Assembly (NCBI RefSeq): GCF_000720255.1 | Contig: NZ_JOJE01000001.1 | Location: 124,001-188,000, forward strand | DNA length: 64,000 nt | DNA from: Streptomyces griseus subsp. griseus | GTDB taxonomy: Bacteria; Actinomycetota; Actinomycetes; Streptomycetales; Streptomycetaceae | Reading direction: 5' to 3' | In this document: positions 1 through 8,108 of the stretch, piece after piece | Numbering within the stretch: position 1 is the first letter of the stretch | Layout: every line of letters starts with the position of its first letter | Made by a program: the position numbers and the translations under genes | The notes under the pieces: model-generated | Told to the model about the DNA's origin: nothing | The model's database searches: none | Seen by the model: the letters and a program-made list of their open reading frames with translations, nothing else

Positions 1-21
1 CGGCCGGCTCTCGACCGGGCG

Positions 22-1347
22 TCAGCAGATGCGGCCGGCGCCCGCGCGGTGGTCGACGACGGCCGGGACCGCCTTCGTGGAGTCGATCTTGGTGCGCAGG
101 GTGGGCGTCCAGTCGCCGTCCGACCGGAGCATCTCGCCGGGGATCTCCGCGTTGTGCACGGCGATCAGGTCGACCACCTTGCCGTTGACGCGGTTGTCGG
201 CGGCGGTGAGCGGCGAGTCCATCCACTTCTTCAGGATCTTCGCCGGGCTGATCCCGGCCGGCAGCGTGAAGGCATTGTGCTCGGCGACGAGTTGGGACTC
301 CTTGCCGATGCCGAAGCTGTAGACGTAGTCCTGGCCGGCCACGAAGTGGTTGTTGTACACGTCGACCTGTCCGAAGCGGACGCGGGGCGCGCGCTCGACG
401 AGGTTGCGGAAGAGGTTGTGGTGGAGCGTCACCTTGAGCTTGCCCCGGTCCCCCGCGGCCGTCGACTCGCTGTCGCTGTTGCCGATCATGAGCGTCTTGT
501 CGTGGTCGGCGAAGGCGTTCCAGGACGCGGTGACGTAGTTGGATCCCCGGACGATGTCCAGCTCACCGTCGTGCTGCTGGTACAGCGTGCCGAAGTACGT
601 CGGTGCCTTGCTGTCGGGGTGGCTGCCGTCGGTGAACGTGTTGTGGTCCAGCCACACATGGGTGGAGCCGTAGACGACCGCGGTGTCGTACTCGGAGTTC
701 CAGGCGCCGGTCGAGGTGTCGGTCGGGTCCCACTGCGGGAAGCAGTCGACGGGGCTCTCGAAGGTGAGATTGCGGACGATGACGTTGTCAACGGCCTTGA
801 TCTGGAGGCTGGCGCCCTTGAAGCCGGCGTTCCTGCCGACGCCGATGATCGTGGTGTTGGCGGGGACATTCGCCTTGATCTGCTGGTCCTGGTTGTCGGC
901 GGAGGCCCGGCGCAGACCCTCCGGGCTGTCGTCCGGCTCGGCGCTCAGGTCGGTGTCGAGACCCCACTTCTCCGGCGCGTACTTCGCGAGATAGGCGTCG
1001 AAGTCGTACCCGGGCACGGCAAGTGCGTCACACCCCTCCGACACCGCGTCGATCGTGCCCTTCACCTTGATGATCTTCGGCGCGCTCCCCCCGGCGGCGA
1101 GCGCGGCCTTGAATCCGGCCCAGGTGGTCACGGTGTAGACGTGGTCGGTGTCGGCGGCGGCACCACCGGTGGTCCCGCTGCCGTACGACCCCCACCCGTC
1201 CTTCGCCCCGAGCGTCTGCCGTGCGGGATCGCTGGTGTCGGCCTGGGCGGAGGCGGTGCCGGTGAGGGTCAGCACCAGTGCGGTGCAGCCGACCAGAGCG
1301 GCCATCGTTCGAGTGGTGACATGCCCATGCCATCTCTGTGGGTGCAT
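22..1347 (-). CDS. Secreted pectate lyase (PL1 family)
   Basis: A 441-residue secreted polysaccharide lyase expected to cleave polygalacturonate by beta-elimination outside the cell. A signal peptide (hydrophobic stretch about residues 14-35, ending near TASAQA) precedes a right-handed beta-helix of the PL1 type. Visible family motifs are GTTGGAAADTDHVYTV near the N-terminus, NTTIIGVGR, the Ca-binding VWLDHNTFTDG segment, and HHNLFRNLVERAPRVRFG, which holds the catalytic arginine region. The ATG is preceded by AAGGAG about 10 bases upstream. It is the last gene of the leftward pectin cluster and is clearly paralogous to the lyase at 9268-10560. The exact substrate (pectate versus pectin) is inferred from family only. 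Confidence 0.93.
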   Translation of the reverse strand: MHPQRWHGHVTTRTMAALVGCTALVLTLTGTASAQADTSDPARQTLGAKDGWGSYGSGTTGGAAADTDHVYTVTTWAGFKAALAAGGSAPKIIKVKGTIDAVSEGCDALAVPGYDFDAYLAKYAPEKWGLDTDLSAEPDDSPEGLRRASADNQDQQIKANVPANTTIIGVGRNAGFKGASLQIKAVDNVIVRNLTFESPVDCFPQWDPTDTSTGAWNSEYDTAVVYGSTHVWLDHNTFTDGSHPDSKAPTYFGTLYQQHDGELDIVRGSNYVTASWNAFADHDKTLMIGNSDSESTAAGDRGKLKVTLHHNLFRNLVERAPRVRFGQVDVYNNHFVAGQDYVYSFGIGKESQLVAEHNAFTLPAGISPAKILKKWMDSPLTAADNRVNGKVVDLIAVHNAEIPGEMLRSDGDWTPTLRTKIDSTKAVPAVVDHRAGAGRIC

Positions 1348-1361
1348 GTGTGCGGCTCTCC

Positions 1362-1371
1362 TTTTCGAAAA
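1362..1371. promoter_or_regulatory. 10-bp perfect palindrome upstream of pectate lyase
   Basis: TTTTCGAAAA lies 15 bases upstream of the pectate lyase start codon, beside its Shine-Dalgarno sequence and between it and the preceding esterase gene. It could be an operator half or simply an AT-rich patch; no matching regulator is known here. Confidence 0.2.
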
Positions 1372-1379
1372 TGGGGGCG

Positions 1380-2177
1380 TTACGCCGCGGCCTTCGGCCA
1401 GGTGATCCAGGACTCGGGAATCTGCTCGTCGAGCCGACGCACCTCGGCCGGCTCAAGCACTCGCGTGCGCAGCAGCTCCCGCGCCACCAGCCGCGCCACG
1501 GCGATCGCGCCGGGTGGGTTGAAGTGCGTGTTGTCCTGCTCGGTCGCGGTCCAGTTGAAGTACTTCTTGGTCTCCTCGACGCCCAGCCTCTGCCACAGCG
1601 CGATCGACAGCGCCTGGATGTCGAGCAGCGGCACGCCCTCCTTCAGGGCGAGCGCCCGCATCGCGGCCGGGTACTCGCCGTGCGTCGGCAGGGACTTGCC
1701 GCTCGCATCGAACTTGCGCCGTTCGACCGAAGTGGCGAGCACGGGCCGCGCCCCGCGCGCCCGGGCCCCGGTGAGGTACCTCCGCAGGTGGTCCTGGTAC
1801 GTCGTCCACGGCTCGGTGTAACGCGTCGGGTCCTCGGTCTTCTCGTCGTTGTGCCCGAACTGGATGAGAAGGAGGTCGCCGGGCTTGATCACCGAAAGGA
1901 TCGCGTCGAGCCGGCCCTCGTCGATGAAGCTCTTGGAACTGCGTCCGTTCACGGCATGGTTGGCGACCGGGCGATCCTTGCGGAGAAAGAACGGCAGCGC
2001 CATGCCCCACCCGGTCTCGGGGGCCGCGTCGGCGTATTTCTGGGCTGCGGTGGAGTCACCGGCGAGGTAAATCTTCTTCTCCTGACGACGTCCGGCCTGT
2101 GCGGTACCAGCGCCCGCAAAGGCGAGAGGAACTGCGGCGAGTGCCGCGGCTGTGACCTGTCTACGGTTCAAAGACAC
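1380..2177 (-). CDS. Secreted rhamnogalacturonan acetylesterase-like SGNH hydrolase
   Basis: A 265-residue SGNH/GDSL hydrolase predicted to remove acetyl groups from the rhamnogalacturonan backbone of pectin. The N-terminus (LNRRQVTAAALAAVPLAFAGAG) is an export signal. Block I is IYLAGDSTAA (nucleophile Ser), the Gly block is NHAVNGRSS, block III is IQFGHND (Asn), and block V has DNTHFNPPGA with the Asp and His of the triad. I chose GTG at 2177 because AAAGG lies about 10 bases upstream and the signal peptide begins directly after; an ATG at 2267 would add 30 unlikely residues. It sits between the binding protein gene and the pectate lyase, all leftward. Confidence 0.88.
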   Translation of the reverse strand: MSLNRRQVTAAALAAVPLAFAGAGTAQAGRRQEKKIYLAGDSTAAQKYADAAPETGWGMALPFFLRKDRPVANHAVNGRSSKSFIDEGRLDAILSVIKPGDLLLIQFGHNDEKTEDPTRYTEPWTTYQDHLRRYLTGARARGARPVLATSVERRKFDASGKSLPTHGEYPAAMRALALKEGVPLLDIQALSIALWQRLGVEETKKYFNWTATEQDNTHFNPPGAIAVARLVARELLRTRVLEPAEVRRLDEQIPESWITWPKAAA

Positions 2178-2243
2178 CAGCGTGCACCTTTCGGGGGAAG
2201 GATGAGCAGTCCCACCTGAGGGCGCGGGGAACTGCGCGACGAG

Positions 2244-2285
2244 CCAGGGGCGGCCCACAGCCCGCACACCACGGACCGCCCCTGG
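2244..2285 (-). terminator. Hairpin terminator after the ABC binding-protein gene
   Basis: Perfect 10-bp arms CCAGGGGCGG (2244-2253) and CCGCCCCTGG (2276-2285) just after the binding-protein stop at 2299. The adjacent GGCGCGGGGAACTGCGCGAC (2221-2240) matches a sequence that, to my knowledge, recurs widely between Streptomyces genes. Confidence 0.7.
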
Positions 2286-2298
2286 AAGACCTGCGGAA

Positions 2299-3651
2299 TC
2301 AGCCCTTCTTCTGCTGGTTCCATTCGTCCTGAGCCTTGTTCAACTGCTCAGCCATCGTGTCCAGGAAGTCCTTCGCGCTCATCTTCCCGAGCAGCACCTT
2401 CTGGAAGTTCGGCTCGTTGTCCGCCTTCGAGATCGTGTTCCAGTCAGGCAGGTAGTAAGGAAGCTGAACAATGGTGGTGGAACCGTCGGACAGCGCCTGC
2501 GCGGCCAGCTTCGTGGGCTCGGCCTTCGCTATCCACGCGTCCTTGGCGGCCTCCGTGTTGGACGGCACCGCTCCCGCCGATTCGTTCCACTTGGAGTTGG
2601 ACTCGTGCGAGACGGCGAACTCGACGAATTTCCAGGCGGCCTCCTTGTTCTTGGAACCCTTGAACACCCCGAGGCCGTCCACCGGGTTGGACACCTGAAC
2701 GCGCTTGCCACCAGGACCGATGGGCTGCGGTATGCCCCGGAACTTGTCGGCCCCGAAAGCCTTCACGTGGTCCTGGTACGACCCGAGGTTGTGGTTCAGC
2801 ATCCCGATCGTGCCGGAGTCCCACTGCGCGACCATCTTGGTGAAGTCGTTGTTGAGGTCGGCTGCCGGGGTGACCTTCTTGAACAGCGCCGCGTACTTCT
2901 TCAGCGCCTCGACGTTCTTCGGATCGTTGACGGTCGTCTTCTCGCCGCTCGTGTCCCAGAAGGAGGTGATGCCGGACTGCCCGTACATCGCGTCGAGTGC
3001 CTGGGCAATGGACCCCGCACCACCGCGAATGGTGTACCCGAACTCGTTCTTGCCCTTGTTGGTGAGTTTCTCCGCAGCCGCGTAGAACTTCTCCCACGTC
3101 GCCGGCTCGTCCAGGCCCGCCTTCTTGAACAGGTCGGTGCGGTAGTACAGGACACCGTTGTTCGCGGAGGTCGGAATCGAGTACAGCTTTTCGTCACCGC
3201 CGCCGGCGGCCTTCAGCGACGCGATCATGCCCTCGTTGAGCTTGCCGTTCAGCGACGACTTCGAGAGCCGCTCTTCCAGCGGGTCCAGCGCGTTCTGCGC
3301 GGCGAAACCGGCGAGCATCGCCGCACCGACTCCGCCGACGTCCGGCAGGCCGCCGCCCTGGATGGCGGTGTCGACCTTGGACTGGTACTCCGTGGAGGCG
3401 ATCCCGACGTACTCGACCTTGATGTCCGGGTTCGCCTTTTCGAAGTCGGCGATGATCTGCTTCCAGATGTCGGTGCGGACGCCACCGTTGTTGTCCCAGA
3501 AGACGATCTTGCCCTTGCCGCTGCCCTCGGCCCCCTTGTCGCCGCCGGACCCGCTGCCGTCGTCACCGCAGGCGGTGGCGGTCAGGGCGAGGACGGAGCC
3601 CAGGGCGACGGCCACGGCCGCGCGCCTGCTTCTGCGGATGCTGCTCTTCAT
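2299..3651 (-). CDS. Sugar ABC transporter extracellular binding lipoprotein
   Basis: A 450-residue family 1 solute-binding protein. The N-terminus has a lipoprotein signal with lipobox LTATAC (Cys near residue 28), followed by a Gly/Ser-rich tether and the fold start KIVFWDNNGG. Later motifs such as KLYSIPTSANNGVLYYRTDLFKKAG and EAAWKFVEFAVS are typical of CUT1 binding proteins. It is separated from the permeases at 10557-12388 but is the only binding protein in the cluster, so I infer that it feeds pectin-derived oligosaccharides to them. It is read leftwards, 50 bases after the lyase-esterase fusion, and ends in a terminator hairpin. Confidence 0.92.
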   Translation of the reverse strand: MKSSIRRSRRAAVAVALGSVLALTATACGDDGSGSGGDKGAEGSGKGKIVFWDNNGGVRTDIWKQIIADFEKANPDIKVEYVGIASTEYQSKVDTAIQGGGLPDVGGVGAAMLAGFAAQNALDPLEERLSKSSLNGKLNEGMIASLKAAGGGDEKLYSIPTSANNGVLYYRTDLFKKAGLDEPATWEKFYAAAEKLTNKGKNEFGYTIRGGAGSIAQALDAMYGQSGITSFWDTSGEKTTVNDPKNVEALKKYAALFKKVTPAADLNNDFTKMVAQWDSGTIGMLNHNLGSYQDHVKAFGADKFRGIPQPIGPGGKRVQVSNPVDGLGVFKGSKNKEAAWKFVEFAVSHESNSKWNESAGAVPSNTEAAKDAWIAKAEPTKLAAQALSDGSTTIVQLPYYLPDWNTISKADNEPNFQKVLLGKMSAKDFLDTMAEQLNKAQDEWNQQKKG

Positions 3652-3700
3652 TGGTCGGCTCTCTCTTCTGGATCAAACGGAGATATGAAGTTGTGGGGGG

Positions 3701-5716
3701 TCAGTGCCGGGCGTACGGCGTCCAGTCGTCGTCACCCTTGAGGTACGCGGCGACGGTGTGCTTCCTCGCGTCCTCGTCGCTCATCTGCGGCCGGTCCGGG
3801 GTGATTTCCGACCCCGGCCCGTAATTCCGGTACTCCGTGAACCGGGCGTCCTTCCAGGAGAACTCGCTCATGTCCGTCCACGGAGTCGCCTTGATCGCGG
3901 TGGGCAGCTCGGTGTCCCGGATCAGGACCTGCGCGACGGCGTCCGGCTCCCCGCCCGGGTGCCAGGGCCGCCCGAGGTGGAAGCTCCCGGCCGGCGCGTC
4001 ACTCACGATCCTCGACCGGGTGATCAGGAACCCGTGCGGGTTCTCCTTCCAGGTCGAAGCAGCCGTCACCCAGCCGTTGTTGGTGTCCGAGCCCCGACTG
4101 AGCGCCCGGATCACCGAGCGCTCGATCACCGTGGTGGCCCGCCCGTAGATGAAGTCGACGTCACCCTCGATGTAGGAGTCGCGGACGTAGACCCGGGTGG
4201 GAACGTTCAGCTTGGGGCTGTCGGTCATCAGGGTGTCCTGGTTGCCCAGGAAGGCCGTGTTCTCGAAGACGATCCGGTCGCCGGTCGTCTTCATCGCCAG
4301 CGCCTGCTCGCCCTTGAGTTCGTGCGCGGCCTCGTCGAAGTCGTTGCTGAAGGTGAGGTTGCGGGCCGTGACGTCGTTCGCAGCGATCCGTACGGTGGCG
4401 CTCCCGGTGGAGCCGCCGTACTCGGCGGGCGTGTCGAAGACGATGACGGCGTCGGAGCGGTCCTGTCCAGTCCCCTGCAGCACGAGGTTCGGTTTGGTCG
4501 CGGGGATGAAGACCTTCTCCCGGTAGGTTCCCGGTGCGATCGCGATCGTCACCGGCACGTCGTTGCCGACGGGCACGGCGTCGACGGCCGCCTGCACGGT
4601 CGGGTACGCGCCCGGAACGTCCAGCGTCACGCCGATCCGCTTCTGCGGCCCGGAGAACTTCCGCACCAGCGCGGGGACGGCGGCGGCGCGATCGAGCCGG
4701 TAGTCGTAGAACTCCCGCGGGTCGAAGGCCTTGCCCCGCGCGTCGGTCCGGCCGCTCGTACGCTTGAGGATCGATCCACGCTGCACCAACTCCGCGGTGG
4801 TGTCGGCCTGGTAGGGGTGCTGGACCCTGTCGTAGTAACTGTTCTCGATGACCATCTTGGTGCGGCCCCGCGACCAGTTCCCATACGTCCACACCGGGTC
4901 GCGGTCGGCCACCTGGGCGGAGAGGTAGTTGTTGTAGAGGTGCGCGTAGGCACAGTTGTCCGCCGAGGGGTTGCGCTGTTTGGTGCCGGTGAACCAGTTG
5001 TGGTCGATGGTGATCTGCGTCTGGACGTTGGTCGTCCAGCCGATCCCCAACGCCTTGTTGTGGTCGCTGAACTGGTTGTAGGAGACAGTGACGTACTGGC
5101 TGTCCTTGCGGATGTCGAGCAGACCGTCGCCCATGCGCGTGAATCGGTTGTGGTCGATCCAAACGTGGTCGACGGTGTCCATCTGGATGGCGTCGAAGTC
5201 GTTGGTCTTGCCGTCCCAGTCACCCTCGACGTAGGAGTCGCGGATCGTCAGGTTGCGGATGATGACGTTGTGGGTGCCGGGGTTGAGGTGCAGTTCGCCG
5301 TGGACGATCTCACCGGTGTCACCGACTCCGATGATCGTCTTGTTCGAGGCGACGACGATGTCCGAGCCGAAGGGCTCCACGGCCACGGACCCCGCCACCC
5401 GGATGACATACGGCTCGTCGGCGGCGGCATACCGCGCCAGCGAGGCCTGGTCAGTGACGGTGACGACCTTGCCGCCGGTCCCGCCCGTGGTGCCACCGGC
5501 CAGCGAGGCGAAACCATGGGCCTGGTCGGTCCAGCGGGCATCCGCGACACGTGCGGCCGGGACGGATGCGGCGGCAGGGGCGGACGCGGCGGCAGGGGCG
5601 GACGCGGCGGCGTTCGCCTCACCGACCGCGCCGAGCCCGAGGGTGGCGATCAGGCCCGCGACCGCGGTCAGGGCGAAGCCCGACCGGGGCAAGCGCTTGC
5701 TAGGGAAGTGCGTCAT
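3701..5716 (-). CDS. Bifunctional secreted pectate lyase-pectin methylesterase (PL1 + CE8)
   Basis: A 671-residue fusion. After a signal peptide and an Ala/Pro linker (repeated PAAASAPAAAS), residues about 55-365 form a PL1 lyase (GGTTGGTGGKVVTV, KTIIGVGDTGEI, VDHVWIDHNRFTRM, VSYNQFSDHNKALGIG, ITIDHNWFTGTKQRNPS). Residues about 370-671 form a CE8 pectinesterase (YPTVQAAVDAVP, GTYREKVFIP, GEQALAMKTTGDR, GNQDTLM, VDFIYGRATTVIE with the catalytic Asp, FHLGRPWHPGG). The two activities are sequential in pectin breakdown: demethylation and then eliminative cleavage. ATG 5716 is chosen for GGGAG upstream; longer in-frame readings lack signals. The gene follows GH43 by 41 bases. Confidence 0.92.
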   Translation of the reverse strand: MTHFPSKRLPRSGFALTAVAGLIATLGLGAVGEANAAASAPAAASAPAAASVPAARVADARWTDQAHGFASLAGGTTGGTGGKVVTVTDQASLARYAAADEPYVIRVAGSVAVEPFGSDIVVASNKTIIGVGDTGEIVHGELHLNPGTHNVIIRNLTIRDSYVEGDWDGKTNDFDAIQMDTVDHVWIDHNRFTRMGDGLLDIRKDSQYVTVSYNQFSDHNKALGIGWTTNVQTQITIDHNWFTGTKQRNPSADNCAYAHLYNNYLSAQVADRDPVWTYGNWSRGRTKMVIENSYYDRVQHPYQADTTAELVQRGSILKRTSGRTDARGKAFDPREFYDYRLDRAAAVPALVRKFSGPQKRIGVTLDVPGAYPTVQAAVDAVPVGNDVPVTIAIAPGTYREKVFIPATKPNLVLQGTGQDRSDAVIVFDTPAEYGGSTGSATVRIAANDVTARNLTFSNDFDEAAHELKGEQALAMKTTGDRIVFENTAFLGNQDTLMTDSPKLNVPTRVYVRDSYIEGDVDFIYGRATTVIERSVIRALSRGSDTNNGWVTAASTWKENPHGFLITRSRIVSDAPAGSFHLGRPWHPGGEPDAVAQVLIRDTELPTAIKATPWTDMSEFSWKDARFTEYRNYGPGSEITPDRPQMSDEDARKHTVAAYLKGDDDWTPYARH
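5689..5700. promoter_or_regulatory. 12-bp palindrome, LacI-operator-like, inside the signal-peptide codons
   Basis: GCAAGCGCTTGC is a perfect palindrome with the CpG-centred AAGCGCTT core common to LacI-family operators. It falls in codons 6-9 of the lyase-esterase fusion gene. The same AAGCGCTT core recurs upstream of the ABC permease operon at 12443-12450. It may be coincidental. Confidence 0.25.
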
Positions 5717-5757
5717 TGCGGCTCCCAACAGGCGTAACAGGGATAGGGAAAAAGGGG

Positions 5758-7266
5758 TTACAAGTCGGTGATCCGGAACCGCGTGAACGCGGCGGCGCCC
5801 GCGTGTCCCGACCCGACGGGCGCGAGGGCGAAGAGGCCCAGCAGGGCGCCGACCCAGCGCCAGGGGGTGGCGGCGAAGACGGGACCCGACGGGCACGGGC
5901 CGTCGCCGACGTCGTAGGAGAAGCGGCAGCGGGCGCCGGCGCCGATCTCGATGCGCAGCCTCACCCGGCCGTCCGGTGCGAGACGCGGATGAGCGGCGTC
6001 GCGTTCTCGCTCGGCGACCGACTCGGCGAACCGGTGGACGACGTGGACCGTGGCGTCGGCGCCGCGCTGGAGCCCGATCCAGCCGAACGCGTCCCCGAGG
6101 ACCGCGAGCCCGGCCCGTGCTCCCGGCTCCTCGCTGTGCAGGCGCAGGTCCACCTCGACGACGGACGGGGTGCCGGGCAGTCGCTGGGTGAGGACGTTGG
6201 GCAGTTTGCGCAGGTCGTGCGCGTCCACCGAGCGGACGCAGGACAGCCGCAGTCCGTCGCCGGAGTGCTGGGTGGCCCAGCCGTCCTGCGGGTTGGCGGT
6301 CCACTGCCACTGCCGTCCGAACCGTCCGCCGGGGAAGTCGTCGTCGGTGGCGGGTGCGGCGGGCGGCTGGTGCGGCAGGTCGGGCCGGGTGTGGACGGCC
6401 ACGGGGGCGCCGTCGTCCCCGATCACCGGCCAGCCGTCGGTGTCCCAGCGCATCGGCTGGAGGTGTACGACCCTGCCGTAGGGGCCCCGCTGCTGGAAGT
6501 GCAGGAACCAGTCCTCGCCGGACGGGGTGCGCACCCAGCCGCCCTGGTGGGGGCCGTTGACGTCGGTGTCCTTCTGTTCGAGGACGATCTTCTCCTCGTA
6601 CGGACCGAAGAAGTCCCGCGCGCGTAAGGCGCCCTGCCAGCCCGTCTCCACTCCCCCGGCGGGCGCCAGGATCCAGAACCAGCCGTCGTGCCGGTAGAGC
6701 TTGGGGCCTTCGAGGGTGAACCAGCCGGGGATGCGGTCCCCGTCCACGATCAGTTTGCCCTCGTCGAGGAGGGAGGTGGCGTCGGGGTGCATACGGTGGC
6801 CGGTGAGGCGGTTCTTGACGCCGGAGCGGGACTTGGCCCAGCCGTGCACCAGGTAGGCCTCGCCGGTCTCGTCGTCCCACAGGGGGCAGGGGTCGATCAG
6901 GCCCTTGCCCCCCTTCACCAGGTGCGGGCGGGTCCAGGGGCCGCGGATCGCGGGTGCGTTGACCTGGAAGATGCCCTGGTCGGGGTCGCCCCAGAAGATC
7001 CAGAACCGGTCGTCGTGGTGGCGCAGGGACGGCGCCCAGACCCCGCAGTCGTGGCGGGGGGAGGTGAACTCGCCCGCCGGTTCCAGGCGTTCGAGGGCGT
7101 GGCCGACCAGCGTCCAGCTGACCAGGTCGCGGGAGTGCAGCAGCGGCAGGCCGGGGGCGCGGCCGAAGCTGGAGGCGGTGAGGTAGAAGTCGTCGCCGAC
7201 TCGGACGACGTCGGGGTCGGACCAGTCGGCGTTCAGCACCGGGTTGCGGTAGGTCCCCTCGGTCAT
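5758..7266 (-). CDS. GH43 family glycoside hydrolase (arabinan/xylan-type)
   Basis: A 502-residue protein with no signal peptide, so probably cytoplasmic. The N-terminal five-bladed propeller starts YRNPVLNADWSDPDVVRVGDDFY, containing the catalytic-base Asp of GH43. The middle part carries HDCGVWAPSLRHHDDRFWIFWG and GPHQGGWVRTPSG. The C-terminal part (about residues 300-502) resembles the beta-sandwich domain seen in GH43 beta-xylosidases. Likely substrates are arabinose- or xylose-containing side chains of imported oligosaccharides. ATG 7266 overlaps the previous gene's TGA by four bases and has AAGGCGG upstream, which marks translational coupling at the end of the operon. Confidence 0.88.
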   Translation of the reverse strand: MTEGTYRNPVLNADWSDPDVVRVGDDFYLTASSFGRAPGLPLLHSRDLVSWTLVGHALERLEPAGEFTSPRHDCGVWAPSLRHHDDRFWIFWGDPDQGIFQVNAPAIRGPWTRPHLVKGGKGLIDPCPLWDDETGEAYLVHGWAKSRSGVKNRLTGHRMHPDATSLLDEGKLIVDGDRIPGWFTLEGPKLYRHDGWFWILAPAGGVETGWQGALRARDFFGPYEEKIVLEQKDTDVNGPHQGGWVRTPSGEDWFLHFQQRGPYGRVVHLQPMRWDTDGWPVIGDDGAPVAVHTRPDLPHQPPAAPATDDDFPGGRFGRQWQWTANPQDGWATQHSGDGLRLSCVRSVDAHDLRKLPNVLTQRLPGTPSVVEVDLRLHSEEPGARAGLAVLGDAFGWIGLQRGADATVHVVHRFAESVAERERDAAHPRLAPDGRVRLRIEIGAGARCRFSYDVGDGPCPSGPVFAATPWRWVGALLGLFALAPVGSGHAGAAAFTRFRITDL

Positions 7267-8108
7267 GCGCTCACCGCCTTGCGCACCAGTGTGGCGGTCT
7301 CGTCCCGGTCGAGGCGGCCGTCGGCGACGACGGTGACGACCCGCCGGACGACGGTCTCGCCCGGCGGGACCGGCACTCGGTCGTCGTACGCCAGCGACGA
7401 TCCCACGCCCGGATACTCCTCGGTGCGCACGAACCACGGGTCCCTGCGGGTCTGTTCGGTGGCACCGGCGAAGGCCAGCGTCCAGGTGGAGCCGGCGAGG
7501 GCGAGCCAGTCGGCGCGGCCGCCGTGGACGTTCTTCTCGCCCTGCGCGTCTGCCGTGAAGACCTCCGGTGCCGCGTCCTCCTTGCGGGCCCGCCAGAAGA
7601 AGCCGCCGTAGGCCGCCCCGGGGCGTCCGTTGGTGGCGGGACTGCCGATGGACAGCGGGTCCTGGGTGACGTTGGTCAGGGAGAAGGTGAAGTCCAGCGC
7701 CCAGGCGGTGTCGGTGAGTCCGGTGGCCGCGACCGTACGGCGCTCGCGCAGCAGCTCGGCCCCCGAGGCGACCCAGCGCAGCTCCTCCACGAAGCCGTCG
7801 GGGTCGCGCAGCTGGAACGCGGTGTGCCGCTGGGCGCCGTGGTTGTCGAGCTCGGTCGGGCCCCGGTCGCGGACGTAGGTGCGTCCGCCCCAGAAGTTGA
7901 ACCCCTCGACGTCGGGAACGGCGACACCGACGCCGAGGTGGTGTGTGTGGTCGGCGGGGCTCAGTTCGGTGACCGCCGTGCCGGACAGGGTGGTGACGGG
8001 GTGCAGGTACGGGCGCGGGGAGAGCCGTGCGGGCAGCTCGGGCCGGGTGACGTACCGGCCGACCGGGCGGCCCGCGACGCGCAGGACCGGGGAGTCGTTG
8101 GTCGTCAT
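7263..8108 (-). CDS. DUF6807 (PmoA-like) family protein
   Basis: A 281-residue protein of the DUF6807 family, often labelled PmoA although no methane chemistry is implied. Visible features are RPYLHPVTTLSG, HTHHLGVGVAVPDVEGFNFWGG and GGFFWRARKEDA, which are typical conserved blocks with clustered His residues. The family frequently sits next to Gfo/Idh/MocA oxidoreductases in carbohydrate clusters, as here, but its reaction is unknown. No export signal is visible. Start and stop overlap both neighbours by a few bases (TGATG at the upstream junction, ATGA downstream), so it is co-translated within the leftward operon. Confidence 0.85.
   Translation of the reverse strand: MTTNDSPVLRVAGRPVGRYVTRPELPARLSPRPYLHPVTTLSGTAVTELSPADHTHHLGVGVAVPDVEGFNFWGGRTYVRDRGPTELDNHGAQRHTAFQLRDPDGFVEELRWVASGAELLRERRTVAATGLTDTAWALDFTFSLTNVTQDPLSIGSPATNGRPGAAYGGFFWRARKEDAAPEVFTADAQGEKNVHGGRADWLALAGSTWTLAFAGATEQTRRDPWFVRTEEYPGVGSSLAYDDRVPVPPGETVVRRVVTVVADGRLDRDETATLVRKAVSA

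Noticed and set aside
49..1821. Long rightward open frame of 590 codons
   Set aside because: It runs antisense through the pectate lyase and esterase genes and has the composition of a shadow frame in GC-rich DNA.
5535..5620. GC-rich GGACGCGGCGGCAGGGGC repeats as a regulatory array
   Set aside because: They simply encode the Ala-Pro linker repeats of the lyase-esterase protein.
3701..6880. A 1059-residue protein extending through the GH43 gene
   Set aside because: The upstream part is the wrong frame of GH43; the real start is ATG 5716 with a ribosome site and signal peptide.
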